Positions 53,612-63,800 of a DNA stretch of 64,000 nucleotides are shown here, piece after piece. Below the pieces are notes generated by a model. That model searched no databases. It was not told the origin of the DNA and was given only the letters and a program-made list of their open reading frames with translations. Origin of the DNA: Phycisphaerales bacterium (lineage in GTDB: Bacteria; Planctomycetota; Phycisphaerae; Phycisphaerales; UBA1924); contig JANQQR010000002.1 in assembly GCA_028289195.1 (NCBI GenBank), positions 186,001 to 250,000 of the forward strand, given 5' to 3'. The number at the start of each line of letters is the position of its first letter. The stretch's first letter is position 1. Position numbers and translations under genes: made by a program.

Positions 53612-53897
53612 CGAAATGACTCAATGCAACCGCCGTGCCAAACAGCACACGCGCCAATGCAAGGCTGTGTGAGCGTGAGGGGCGACGCGCACACCGGATC
53701 AGAGACGGCATGTCGCGCTCTACGCCCCTGGAATGCAAAGCGTGTCACGAGCGGGGCGCGCACGTGCCCGCGTGTGTCACACCCATGTCGCGCCGAGAGC
53801 GCGACACTCGAGTGCGAACGATGCACACTTCACGTCGTCTCGTGCGCGCAATCGCCCGTAGCCAAGATCAAAGTTCGAACCGGGACGAACCGGCGCG

Positions 53898-54812
53898 TCA
53901 GGCGCCGGCGGCAGACGCGTCCAGCAGCCGGTACAAGTGGCGCCGGCTGATGCCCAGGCGCCGTGCGGCCTCGGCCTTGTTGCCGCTGGCGGCGCGCAGG
54001 GCGGCATCCACCGCAGCGCGCCGAGAGCCCTCGCCGGGGAGCTTGGTCCCCAACGCCGTGAGAACACGGGGAGGGAGCGCAGCGACTTCGAGCGTCGCCC
54101 CGGTCGACAGAACCAGCGCCCGTTCGATGCAGTTGCCCAGCTCACGGATGTTGCCGGGCCAGTCGTACGCCAGCATCGCCTCCAGGAACGCACGGCTGGG
54201 GGCCCGCTCGGGAGTCTTCAGGAGATCCGCCTTCCGCGCGACCATCTCCCGGATGAGCGACGGGATCAAGTCCCGGCGCTCCCTGAGGGGTGCGACCGAG
54301 AGCTCGACAACCGCCAGCCTGTAGAAGAGGTCCTCTCGGAATCGGCCCTCAGCGACCATCGCCCGGAGGTCGCGGTGTGTTGCTGCGATCAACCTGATAT
54401 CGATCGGGACGCGCTGCTCGGCGCCGACAGGAAGCACGGCGCGGTCCTCGATTAAGGTCAGCAGCTTCGCCTGTTGATCCAGCGCGAGTTCGCCGATTTC
54501 ATCGAGGAAGAGCGTCCCGCCCTCCGCTGCCCTCGCGAGCCCGAGGCGTGCGCCGCTTGCGCCGGTAAAGGCGCCCTTGACGTGCCCGAACAGCTGAGAT
54601 TCAAACAAGCTCGGGGTGAGTGCCGAGCAGTCCGCGACGACGAAAGCGCCCGATGCGCGCTGGCTTTCGGCATGGAGCGAGCGAGCCAGCACGCCCTTGC
54701 CGGCTCCGGTCTCGCCACCGATGAGGACCGTGACGCCGCTTTCGGCCAGCGCACGCCGGCGCTCAGGCGCCATCGCGTAGTCCAGCTCCCCGACTTGGCA
54801 GTCGGCGGCCAT
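53898..54812 (-). CDS. Sigma-54-dependent transcriptional activator without receiver domain
   Basis: A 304-aa enhancer-binding protein. It has an AAA+ core with Walker A GETGAGKG (33-40), the sigma-54-contacting GAFTGA loop (about 80-85), Walker B FLDEIGEL, an arginine-finger region, then a Fis-type HTH at the end (KAEAARRLGISRRHLYRLLD). There is no N-terminal receiver, GAF or PAS domain, so the activity is probably controlled by protein contacts or expression. It needs RpoN. The target could be the PEP-CTERM or SLC13 genes; not shown. Confidence 0.92.
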   Translation of the reverse strand: MAADCQVGELDYAMAPERRRALAESGVTVLIGGETGAGKGVLARSLHAESQRASGAFVVADCSALTPSLFESQLFGHVKGAFTGASGARLGLARAAEGGTLFLDEIGELALDQQAKLLTLIEDRAVLPVGAEQRVPIDIRLIAATHRDLRAMVAEGRFREDLFYRLAVVELSVAPLRERRDLIPSLIREMVARKADLLKTPERAPSRAFLEAMLAYDWPGNIRELGNCIERALVLSTGATLEVAALPPRVLTALGTKLPGEGSRRAAVDAALRAASGNKAEAARRLGISRRHLYRLLDASAAGA

Positions 54813-55307
54813 GCTTGCCTCCCTCGCACCCCCGGGGCTTACTCAACTCCCCCTGGCGAACACCTCCATCACCGAGACCGACGAACGCCGTTGCGGATGA
54901 ACCCCTTCCGCCTTGGCGTGCTTCCTCACAGATTCTCCCATGAGACACAGAATTCGCAAGACACAAATAAAGTTTGCGTCCGGCGTTTCTGCAGGAGCCG
55001 GTTGTGCCACTCAGGCGTTCCGGCGCCCGAGATCGGCTCGCCATAAGTGGCTGGCCTTCCTGGCTTTACGCAATAGCGGGGGCAGGATTCGTACCTGCGA
55101 CGTCCGGGTTATGAGCGGATCCAAAATCGTCGTAGGCGCTTGGAGAACAGTCGCTCGCACGATAAGTGGGGGATCAGGCACGCGGCAGAATGCGGCAAGA
55201 TGCGGCAGAACGCGGCGAGATAGACGGACCTGGCAGTCCCATCGGTTCTCCGTCGTCACCCTCCAGCGATGGAGCGAGGGCTGGCTCACGAGCGCTCGTC
55301 ACCGGCC
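54813..55307. other. Intergenic region with tRNA remnant C
   Basis: 495 bp between the sigma-54 activator and the SLC13 gene. It contains the best-preserved tRNA remnant (55074-55117) and a decayed hairpin with CCATAAGTGG (55041-55050). A GC-poor patch at about 54930-54975 may hold the activator promoter. Frames through it that translate as RIRTCDVRVMS are the well-known false product of antisense tRNA-Met sequence, not a gene. Confidence 0.6.
55074..55117 (-). repeat. tRNA-fMet-like 3'-half remnant C
   Basis: The minus strand reads CTCATAACCCGGACGTCGCA, then GGTACGAATCCTGCCCCCGCT. This holds the anticodon loop with CAT, the anticodon-stem 3' strand, variable region, T-arm and acceptor 3' strand of an initiator-type tRNA. 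The 5' half is missing and diverges after CTCAT. A second tRNA half is not found in the window. Confidence 0.75.
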
Positions 55308-57095
55308 TCATAGAGGCCAGATCACCGGGATGAGCACGAGAGACATCGAAAGGAAGATCAACATCAACGGCACACCTACCTTCAAGTAGTCGTTGAATCG
55401 GTATCCACCCGGGGAGAACACGAGGATGTTCGTAGTCGTTCCGATCGGCGTGAGGAACGCGGTAGACGCGCTGACAGCGACAACCATCATCAGTGGATGC
55501 GGCGACAAGTCGAGGTCCAGCGCGGCCTGCATCACAATCGGACAGATCAATACGGCGGTCGCCGTGTTGTTGATGACCTGACTGAATCCGGCGGTGAGGA
55601 GGAACACGCCGGCCATGAGCGCCAAAGGGGAAATGGAGCCGATCGAAGTGACGAGCCCATCGGCGATGACACCTGCGCCGCCAGTAGTCTCGAGCGCCTT
55701 GCCCATCGGGATCATCGCGGCGATCAGCACGACGCTCGACCAGCTGATCGATCGATAAGCTTGAGGAGCCGACAGGCATCCGCCAAGGATCATCACTGCC
55801 GCGGCAACCAGCGCTGCTATCACGGTGGGGACGATGCCCGTCACCATCAAAACGACCATGAGTATCAGCGCAGCGATGGCAACGGCGGCGCGCGGGCCCA
55901 GCCCGCCCATTTCGCGTGCCATCGCTTCGGGTGTCCCGACGACGACAAAGTTGCGCCTCTCACGCTGTAGCGCACCGATGGCGTCCCAAGTTCCTCGGAC
56001 GAGCAGAGAGTCGCCGAATTGCATCTTCAGCTCGCGTCCGACAACAGATTTGCCATGCCGGCGCACGGCTAAGAGCTGAACCTGGAATCTCTCTGCGAAA
56101 TCTCCGACGCCTATTGAGGTCCCGAGCAACTCGGATCGCGGGGTGGGAAGCACTTCGGCCAAGCCGAATTCCCGAGAAGTGAATTCGTTCACAGACCCAG
56201 CTGGCGGTGCTCGCCTCACACCCAAGTCGCGTTCGAGTCTATCGACACTCTCCTCGGACGCACGAACTACCAGAACGTCGTTTCTTTGCAGTACCAGATC
56301 TGGCGCAGACTCCCGCCCCTCCACAAGCAGCACCGGCGCGCCATAGGTGGGGCCGAGCGCGGCTTCCTGCAGGGTCTTGCCGATGAGGCTCGAACTCGTT
56401 CCGATGTCCAGGCGAACCTGATTCTCGTCGAGCGAGTAGGCCAACGCGAGATCCGCCTGTTCCGCGGATGCATCGATCGGCCGCTGATGCGTCGGATTGG
56501 CTGGAAGGAGCCGGCGGCCGACCAGCGACATATAGAGAATGGCCACTGCCAGGAGCGGCCCGCCGATCAACGCGAACTCGAAGAAGCTGAAGGCGCGAAT
56601 GCCCGACTGCTCGAGCGTCTGGGCAACGACGATGTTTGGCGGTGTGCCGGTGAGCGTGAGAAGCCCACCGGTATTCGCGGCGAATGCTAGCGGAATGAGG
56701 AATCTTGATGGCACGCTGCCCACGGTCCAACTGGCTGCCACCACGGCCGGAAGCAGCGTCGCGACGGTACCCGTGTTGCTGATAAACGCAGACAGGAGTG
56801 CTGTACCGGCCATGACGACGACGAGCAGGCGGGTCTTGGATCCGCGCGCCGCATCCAGAAGCCGCGTTCCTCCCCAACCGGTAACTCCCGTTTGAGACAA
56901 CCCTTCGCCCACGACGAACAGCGCCGCGATCATCACGACAGTGGAATTGCCGAATCCCGAGAGAGCATCGCTCGTGGAAACCACGCCGGAGAGCGCGAGC
57001 GCGAGCAGCGAAAGCAACGCCACCAGGTCGGGCGACCATCGCCCCCAGATGAACAGCGCGATAGTCACGCTCAGAATGACGAAGGTCGTGATCAT
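55308..57095 (-). CDS. SLC13/DASS-type permease with two TrkA-C domains
   Basis: A 595-aa inner-membrane transporter of the SLC13-like family (ArsB/NhaD/CitT superfamily). It has about eleven helices, the conserved SNTGTVATLLP and GTPPNIVVA hairpins, and NNTATAVLICP near the second half. Two cytoplasmic TrkA-C (RCK_C) domains (about 215-300 and 310-385) lie between the two halves and may sense a ligand. ATG 57095 is used. The substrate is unknown (dicarboxylate, sulfate or another anion). It is flanked by tRNA remnants on both sides. Confidence 0.92.
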   Translation of the reverse strand: MITTFVILSVTIALFIWGRWSPDLVALLSLLALALSGVVSTSDALSGFGNSTVVMIAALFVVGEGLSQTGVTGWGGTRLLDAARGSKTRLLVVVMAGTALLSAFISNTGTVATLLPAVVAASWTVGSVPSRFLIPLAFAANTGGLLTLTGTPPNIVVAQTLEQSGIRAFSFFEFALIGGPLLAVAILYMSLVGRRLLPANPTHQRPIDASAEQADLALAYSLDENQVRLDIGTSSSLIGKTLQEAALGPTYGAPVLLVEGRESAPDLVLQRNDVLVVRASEESVDRLERDLGVRRAPPAGSVNEFTSREFGLAEVLPTPRSELLGTSIGVGDFAERFQVQLLAVRRHGKSVVGRELKMQFGDSLLVRGTWDAIGALQRERRNFVVVGTPEAMAREMGGLGPRAAVAIAALILMVVLMVTGIVPTVIAALVAAAVMILGGCLSAPQAYRSISWSSVVLIAAMIPMGKALETTGGAGVIADGLVTSIGSISPLALMAGVFLLTAGFSQVINNTATAVLICPIVMQAALDLDLSPHPLMMVVAVSASTAFLTPIGTTTNILVFSPGGYRFNDYLKVGVPLMLIFLSMSLVLIPVIWPL

Positions 57096-57348
57096 GCCTC
57101 GACTGTGGCGGCGAACTAGCGATCTCCCCACGGCGCTCAGTCTGCACTGACACCCTCGTTGCACGGCGCGCCCGACGCGCCGGATGGCTATCACGAGAGC
57201 AGCCGCCCGTGGATCCGAATCCTAATCGGCCGCACGGCTCGAAACGTGGGCACGCCGTCACTCGTCTGTAGTCGCAGCGCACTTCTCCGGGATCGTCGTC
57301 GCCAGCCCGGGGCCGCTCCCAATCCGCTCCCAGCCCGTTGAGCGCAAA

Positions 57349-57380
57349 AGGAAGGCCAGCCATAAGTATCTGGCCTTCCT
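57349..57380. terminator. 11-bp hairpin beside tRNA remnant D
   Basis: AGGAAGGCCAG, a 10-nt loop, and its exact complement CTGGCCTTCCT, followed by AGCTTTACGC. It lies upstream of the SLC13 gene and 113 bp beyond the stop of the minus-strand HTTM gene, which it could terminate. Confidence 0.65.
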
Positions 57381-57387
57381 AGCTTTA

Positions 57388-57405
57388 CGCGATAGCAGGG
57401 ACAGG
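57388..57405 (-). repeat. tRNA 3'-end remnant D
   Basis: The minus strand reads AATCCTGTCCCTGCTATCGC: the acceptor 3' strand and part of the T-arm of the same tRNA-like element, the most decayed of the four. Confidence 0.45.
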
Positions 57406-57492
57406 ATTCGATTTCACTCATGGCGTCAGGGTGATCGAATTCGGCTTTCGAGCGGCGTGACGAGGTGGCTCCAACGTGCACCTGGCCTCGGT

Positions 57493-58959
57493 CTAGTCGT
57501 CCGCGATCCCGAGGCTCACGATCTTCTCCGTGGTGACCGGCGAACGCTCGCCGCCTGGGGAAACCACCTGGTAGACCCTGAAGATGTCCAAACGCCGGAT
57601 CCGGCGCTCGGGCGCGGCAGCCTCGTCCCACATCCGCCACTCGAATCGTCCCCAGTGCTCGGCCTCGATCCGGCGACCTTCAGCCCACAGATTGCTCACG
57701 AACTTCCTGAGGCGGTACCGGGGAAAGATCGTCCTGAAGTCCTCGGGGCGTGACCATTCGATCGGAGCCCCTCGTCGAGCGAGGTCGATCTCTTCGCCGT
57801 TCTCGAGCGTGGCGAGCATCACCGGCCACGCGTCCGTGTTGGGCGGTCGGGGCGCGAACATCTGCCAGTTCTGGTCGAACCGAAGCATCAGTCCGAGCGG
57901 TCGGAAGGCCGGGGCGACGCCGAGTTCGGGGAACAGCGTGCCAATATTCCAGACGATCATGTACGCCAGTGAGGCGCCCGCCAGCGTTCGTGACAGGGCA
58001 CGCGGCACGATTCGGACATCAGGCCCAGAGCCTCGCCTGAACCACTTAGAGACGAACCGGCCCGCCGCCGCGTTGAGGCCGATCGTTCGTTTTTCAAGAA
58101 CATCCCAGACCATGCCGGGCACGATGACGAGCCAGCCGCAGAGGCACACGAGGGGGAAGATCCCGATCGCCATGAAGACGAGGATTCCGATGTGGAAGCT
58201 CGCAAACGCAGCGACGATGCCGAGACGCACCCATCGCGTGAATACCGGGAGCAAGACGAGCGGGGCGCCGACCAGCTCCAGCCAAAACGTCGCGAACGTC
58301 ATGACGCGCAGCAGTCGGTCGTGAGGCAGGAGCCAGTCTGCCAGACCTCTTGAGAGATCCCCGTTGCTGAGCGCCAGGTAGATCGCGGTCCCGTCGACTC
58401 GCCACTCGTCACCGGTCTTCATGACCGCCGATAGGAAGTACGTGCCGACCACGAGCAGGATGATCGATGCCGAGGCGATCGTGCACGTCTCGCGCGGTAG
58501 ATCGCCAGGCTCCTTCGCGGAGCGCAGGGCGTCGACCGACCATCGCGCCCCAAGCGGCAGGAACATCGCCCAGAACAGGAGGAGCACAAAGAGCTCGTCT
58601 CCCGCGCTCAGGATGAGCGGGTTTCGAGACTGGAGCGACGCCAACAGAATCCAACTCGAGATGGTTGCGAGCTTCGTCCGCCAGCCGAGCAGGAGCATGC
58701 ACGCGAACAGGATCGCGATGACGAAAAGCAGTGCTTCCCAGAACGCGGTGCCGCCCATGGCGTGGACGGAGAGCCGCCACGGATTGGAATTGCGGATCAT
58801 CAGCCCGCGTGAGAAAAAACCGTAGTCCGTGTAGTGGGCGACCAGGTCCGGTACGCGGGTGGCCAGGTCGATCAGCAGCACGCCGGCGATCGCTATCCGG
58901 AACGCCGCCAGCCCGCGCAGGTCGATCGAGAACACGCGTTCGGCGGCCACGCGGAGCAT
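57493..58959 (-). CDS. HTTM-domain membrane protein
   Basis: A 488-aa protein with the HTTM (horizontally transferred transmembrane) domain related to vitamin-K-dependent gamma-carboxylase: several helices (about 15-300) with TKLATISSWILLASLQSRNPLILSAGDELFVLLLF, PLGARWSVDALR and MKTGDEWRVDGTAIYLAL. The C-terminal 180 residues are soluble (FDQNWQMFAPRP, FRTIFPRYRLRKFVSNL). Planctomycetes have many such genes. No carboxylase activity can be concluded. The start is ATG 58959. Confidence 0.92.
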   Translation of the reverse strand: MLRVAAERVFSIDLRGLAAFRIAIAGVLLIDLATRVPDLVAHYTDYGFFSRGLMIRNSNPWRLSVHAMGGTAFWEALLFVIAILFACMLLLGWRTKLATISSWILLASLQSRNPLILSAGDELFVLLLFWAMFLPLGARWSVDALRSAKEPGDLPRETCTIASASIILLVVGTYFLSAVMKTGDEWRVDGTAIYLALSNGDLSRGLADWLLPHDRLLRVMTFATFWLELVGAPLVLLPVFTRWVRLGIVAAFASFHIGILVFMAIGIFPLVCLCGWLVIVPGMVWDVLEKRTIGLNAAAGRFVSKWFRRGSGPDVRIVPRALSRTLAGASLAYMIVWNIGTLFPELGVAPAFRPLGLMLRFDQNWQMFAPRPPNTDAWPVMLATLENGEEIDLARRGAPIEWSRPEDFRTIFPRYRLRKFVSNLWAEGRRIEAEHWGRFEWRMWDEAAAPERRIRRLDIFRVYQVVSPGGERSPVTTEKIVSLGIADD

Positions 58960-59274
58960 GCAATAAATATTATACCAAGCGCGTTACAAAACCTGTTTTA
59001 GCGCCGAACCCTCAATCTTCTCGAAGTCACTGATGAGCACTTCGCCGGCTGCGCACCGATTCCGGGGTCGTCAGCCTCCCGGCTGTTCGATCGCAACTGG
59101 AGCCGCGGAGTGCTTCGGCGAACCGAGTCCGTGCCGAACCTCGCGATTGGGCTGACACCAGGGGACGACGCGAAAGGCGGGCCTAAGAGTATCACAGGCC
59201 TGCCGGACGGAGGTGTTGGCTACATCAACGATGCGCTCCAGGAAGTGCGCCTCCGCCGAGCGGGGCCAATCAGA
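58960..59274. other. Intergenic region before the low-GC block
   Basis: 315 bp without a convincing gene. It begins with the AT-rich sequence AATAAATATTATACC (58962-58976), which contains a -10-like TATAAT-type core on the minus strand and is likely the HTTM gene promoter. Confidence 0.45.
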
Positions 59275-59841
59275 CTAAAAGTACAAGGCGAAACTAGACC
59301 GCCAATCATCCGAAACGTCCGCGAGCGAGCCCTGCAGTGCACGCACACTCGGCAATCTGAGCATCGCACTTTCCATGCGCTCCGGAGCGTTCGGAGTGCC
59401 ATATCCGAACAGCTTAAAGCTCGCCGCGCAAAAGAGCGGCAATCCGCTCTCGGAGCCAGCGAATTCCATCGCGTTCACCGCGTGGTTCCCGAGTTCGATC
59501 ACTGGGCTCGCCGGGAGGGCATCGCCTCGGATCTCTGGGGCAATTGCTGATTGGATGTCAGCGACGATGTCATCGGCGAGTGGCCCGCCACCGCTGTCGA
59601 CCATGAGCACCGAATCTGACGTGATGAGAGGTGGGATCTGGTTCCTAGGGACCTTGTGAAACTGCTCCCAGTCAGCCATGCTGAATTGTTGGGCCGCCGG
59701 CGCATCGGCAGAGTCCTGCGGGCGGCGAGTGACGAGCCAGACGGGATCAACTCCCAGAATCTCGAGCATCCGGGCCAACGCAAGGCGCTCGTTCTGTGGC
59801 CGGAGCGTCAGGTAAAAGACCAGGCTGCACGTGGCGCTCAC
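59275..59841 (-). CDS. Hypothetical protein
   Basis: A 188-aa protein from GTG 59841, overlapping the stop of a small upstream frame (GTGA). It looks like a globular soluble protein with NERLALARMLEILGVDPVWLV and SPVIELGNHAVNAMEF. It is lower GC than most of the window. No family recognised. With the two genes upstream it forms a minus-strand group downstream of the large surface protein. Confidence 0.6.
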   Translation of the reverse strand: MSATCSLVFYLTLRPQNERLALARMLEILGVDPVWLVTRRPQDSADAPAAQQFSMADWEQFHKVPRNQIPPLITSDSVLMVDSGGGPLADDIVADIQSAIAPEIRGDALPASPVIELGNHAVNAMEFAGSESGLPLFCAASFKLFGYGTPNAPERMESAMLRLPSVRALQGSLADVSDDWRSSFALYF

Positions 59842-59969
59842 TCGGGGCTCCCTGCGAAGACTTCGATCATCTTTGGATACAGCGCAACGCGGCCAAATCC
59901 GGCGATCTCATCGGGAAACAGCCCTACCAAATAGTCCTGCAGAAGAGAATAGGCATTCTGGTATCGCAT
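59838..59969 (-). CDS. 43-aa small protein coupled to the next gene
   Basis: ATG 59969, product MRYQNAYSLLQDYLVGLFPD followed by 23 more residues (ending KMIEVFAGSPE). Its stop overlaps the GTG start of the 188-aa gene. It reads like a real helical segment. It may instead be the N-terminal part of that protein separated by a frameshift, since both are similar in style and in low GC. A GTG 9 bp upstream is possible. Confidence 0.45.
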   Translation of the reverse strand: MRYQNAYSLLQDYLVGLFPDEIAGFGRVALYPKMIEVFAGSPE

Positions 59970-60079
59970 GTTCCGCACAGAGGCGGTCGTTACCAGCCTG
60001 GAACGTCAGCGGTGTCGAATTCTTCTTTGTGTGACTGGACGCGACCCGTCAAGTCCATTGTCGTTTCTCTTCGGATCGG

Positions 60080-60811
60080 TCACCAGAAGACGATCGGAAG
60101 TCGGTGCTCCATTCCCCGTCGGAGAATGCCCCGCAGCGTGAACGCGCCCTCCCTCAGATTCTGCCCCACATCGGTATCGTGCTCCTGCCATCCGTCTTGC
60201 CATGCGGCGAAGTCGTCAGCAACGCCTAGCCCCTGACAGAGATCTTCGATCTCCGCCAGTGCCAGCGGAGCGGAGTGAACGCGCGTGTACGATGTACCGT
60301 AGAACCGCTTTTCCGGCCACAGCTTGACACTGCGGGGAAGCACGGAGGGCAGCCCGATGGTGTTGGCGTACCCGAATCCGTACAAGTGCGGGAATGATGG
60401 GACCCAGCCTTTGTGCGCATTTACCGCATCCCAACCCGGACGGTTCTCAGGGTGATTGTACGGATGGAGTGATTCGAAAGGCGGCAGTACATCGCGCAGC
60501 GAAAGCCAAGCGATGTAGAGATTCAGCACATCGTCAAAGTGAAACTGTTGAGAGTAGACACAGTCACCTTCGTCCGGCCACTCCGGTTGCGCGCCGCATT
60601 CCTTTTGAATGGCGCGCTTGAGTCGAGCGACTTTTGCCTTTGCCTGTAATCGAGCCGCGAGAGACGGCGATGATTCTGCTTCGTCGAAGCGAGATCCATC
60701 AGAGTCTACGATGACTCGTTTCGAAGCACCGCCAGCGATTTGCTGCGCAGCCGTCGTAAACTGGCCTAAGAAGAACCTGTGGAGGGGAAGGATGAAGCAA
60801 TCGATGGACAT
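60080..60811 (-). CDS. Hypothetical protein downstream of the large surface protein
   Basis: A 243-aa soluble protein (MSIDCFILPLHRFFLGQFTT..., HFDDVLNLYIAWLSLRDVL, SPHLYGFG-like middle, ending HRLPIVFW). It starts 51 bp after the stop of the large surface-protein gene and shares its lower GC. If that protein's C-terminus is a toxin, this gene and its followers are candidates for immunity functions; that is inference only. No family recognised. Confidence 0.65.
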   Translation of the reverse strand: MSIDCFILPLHRFFLGQFTTAAQQIAGGASKRVIVDSDGSRFDEAESSPSLAARLQAKAKVARLKRAIQKECGAQPEWPDEGDCVYSQQFHFDDVLNLYIAWLSLRDVLPPFESLHPYNHPENRPGWDAVNAHKGWVPSFPHLYGFGYANTIGLPSVLPRSVKLWPEKRFYGTSYTRVHSAPLALAEIEDLCQGLGVADDFAAWQDGWQEHDTDVGQNLREGAFTLRGILRRGMEHRLPIVFW

Positions 60812-60861
60812 GATCGGTAGAACGCTTCAAAGACCTCGAACGATGCCTCGCATGCCAAGGG

Positions 60862-63800
60862 CTATTCGTCGGGGATGTCTGACAACTCAAACTCCTCAAT
60901 TGCCGACTGGGCGCGCGCGACGATGTGAGGGACCGCGTAAAACTGGGCAGAGATAGGGATCGGCTGCCCGGTGGTCATTATTGAATAGTGGCTCATTGCG
61001 CCAAGAAACTCGATGCCCTGCTGGACCGCGGTATTGTAATCATCGTGCTTTATGCTGTGTATCCACTGGTCATACTCGTAGAGCATCGCAGCTTGGGCCT
61101 GAGACGCATCGGATGGAAACGCGATCGTGAGGGCTCCCGCTACTAAAGGTGCAGCCGCAAAGAGCTTGTTGAGGCGGTGAAGTTTGCCGCCGATTGGATG
61201 CGGCTCAAACGATCCATTGCTGAAGCGTTGCGAGGGAGTTGAGAGCTTGAACGAATCGCCGGTAAAGAGCGAGTACCGTTGGGCTTGAGATGCAGATACT
61301 CGACCACGCGCACTGGTCTTTACTTCAAAGACCGAGTCTCCATCCTGCACGACGTCCATTGAGAATGTGTCGCCGACATTTAGCTCCGAGTTGGAAGCGA
61401 TTCGAACAAAGTCCATTTCTCCAATCAAGTTTGTCGGTGTGCCCGGCGGCGGCGTTGTCGGCGGATTTATTGCTACCACTTCTAGAGTATCGGTGCGAAC
61501 CCAAACGCTTGCCAGCCATCGATCCCGGCCGTGCATTTTGGTGCCCATCCGCCTATGCAGTTCTTTCCCAAATGCCGCTTGATCTGAGTCGTTTGGATAG
61601 TTGGCCCGCCAATTTGGAGCATCCTTAATTTCCTTGATCGCTGCTTCCTGTGCTGCCTTAAACATCTCATCAGTTTCGCTGGCAATCGGAATCTCGATGC
61701 GTGACTTGCGTCCGGATGGATTGTACGACCACTCCGCAAGGTCGGTCAGAAGCGGGACTCGATGCAGAGCGGATGATTGGCTCAAACCAATCCGTGGGTC
61801 CACAAGATGCGGCAGTGGGTCTATCCAGAATCGCTCTGTCGCCCAAGCTGTGCCTGTATGCCAGACAGGCAGCTCCACTCCTGCAAGAGTTAGTCGGCGC
61901 GAAGACAGATCGCGCGGATCATAGATATGGGCTTCGTGCTCGATCGCTCGGTGGAAGAACTCGATCACTTCCGGCCAGGGCAAGAGAGATGAGGCGCCGT
62001 CATACGGGTGGCTTGGAAGTAACGATGGTGCTGGCATAATCAGGCCCGTTGCATCATCTACCGTGACGTACTCAACCCTCGTACTCGTGACCAGCGCGAT
62101 GTCACCATTCCCGATCCCATCTACGGTTACTAGAATCCCATCACCACCGACGGCCGTCGATTCGCGAACAGTCTCGAGATAGAACTCGACCGGATGGCCC
62201 AGTTCTGAGATTCCCAGATCGGCCGGCAGGTAGGAGCCTGGCGGGATGTAGTCGCCACCCTGCGAAATGGCGCGCGGGTCGCGAGCCGACGCGCCGCCGC
62301 GGGTCCAGAGTCGCATCCGTCCGGGGGGAAGATTGTCTGGGTAGGCCTGGTTCAGATCGACCAGCGCAGGATCGGACGCCGAATAGGCGATGGTGAACGT
62401 CTGGCCGGGCGACGTGAACCCGCCAGTCGAAAGGAGCACCGGCGTGAACGACACCTCGGGACAGGAGTCGTCTTCCGAGCTCGCCGAACCCAAGAGGTCG
62501 AAGCCGTCGGCATAGTCCGGCAGTCCGTCGAAATCCTGATCGAACGTGTTCGCGAGGATTACGCGCCCTGCCTCGAAGTCTTCGACGCGGTCACTGGCCA
62601 GGCCGTTAGGGCCGCCGGCAACCTGAAAGTCGACTTCGACCCAATTTTGTACCTGCACTGGAAATGACAGGACCACGGGCCCTGAAGCCGAACCCACCCG
62701 CAGCCGCAGAGTTGTCGTACCGGGCGCCTTGGCTCGGCAGCAGACTCCACCAGAGGCGTCCATCTCGGAAGCGCCGGACTGTGGAGACGCGTTGCACGAC
62801 ACGAGATCGGCCACGGACGAATCGTCAATCGTCACGTAGCCTTCCGAATAGCAGTCGAACTCACCAAACGCGAATAGTCGCGCCTGCTCGCCAAGCCGCA
62901 GTTTGATCGTTCGCGATTCCACCACTGCGAAGCACTCGCCGTCGTACTGCGCGCCCTCGAGAGGGTCTCCGTTGCAGTAGCCGTCGATCGGCCAGGCCTC
63001 GATCGCGTAGGCGCCCGGAAGAGTGATCTCCGCAGGAGTGTGGAGCCCGGTGCCCGAACCGGAATACTCCCAGCCTCCCAGGCTGTGACCGGAGATCTCT
63101 ACGTCTGTTAGGGAGATGCTCCCAAAGGTCGAGACCTGCACCGACATAGGGATGGCATCGTTGGGGCTGGATAGCACGACAATTCGAGAGTCTGGCAGCG
63201 ACGGAGCGAGAATCTCGATCGAGATTCCGCACGGATCTGGGCCCCCGCCCCCGCCTGTATCGGTGTCCGTGTCAGTATCCGTCGTATCCGGTCCAGTGGA
63301 CGTGCTCGTGGACGTGGACGTCGACGTAGATGTGGACGTCGAGGTCGACGTTGAGGTCGATGTGGAGGTAGCGGTAGATGTTGACGTCGAAGTTGACGTG
63401 GACGTTGAGGTTGATGTGGATGTCGAAGTCGACGTGGACGTGGAAGTCGACGTCCCAGTGCCGGTGGTCGCTCCGCCGCTCACGCCGCAGAACGGGTTCC
63501 AAGTGCAGTCGAAGCAGCCGTCGCCCGAGCAGTCATCGACGCCCGGGTTATCGTTCCCGTAGATCCGGTAGCCGGTCTGTCCGTTGGTCCACGCCACACC
63601 CGCTCCGAACGGGTTGTGCGGCTCGAGACCGGCGTACAGATCTGAGTCCGTGATGCCGTACACCGCGAGCGCCTCGGTGATCTCCGCCATCCCCACTCGG
63701 CCGTCGAGGTCGCTGTCGCCGCTGATCGGGGCGAAGATCCCGGTCCACTCGGGCGCGTCCTGGCCGAATCGTGTGACGAGGCCCCGGAGATCCGAGAGAT

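Larger units (their letters stand above)
57096..57492. other. Intergenic region with tRNA remnant D and terminator hairpin
   Basis: 397 bp between the SLC13 and HTTM genes, with the hairpin at 57349-57380 and the short remnant at 57388-57405. No gene seen. Confidence 0.5.

Noticed and set aside
54913..55389. Frame translating to RIRTCDVRVMS
   Set aside because: This is the well-known false product of antisense tRNA-Met sequence; it marks tRNA remnant C.
63297..63463. Possible CRISPR-like tandem repeat
   Set aside because: Units are 6 bp with no spacers and lie inside a coding frame for Thr-Ser; not a CRISPR array.
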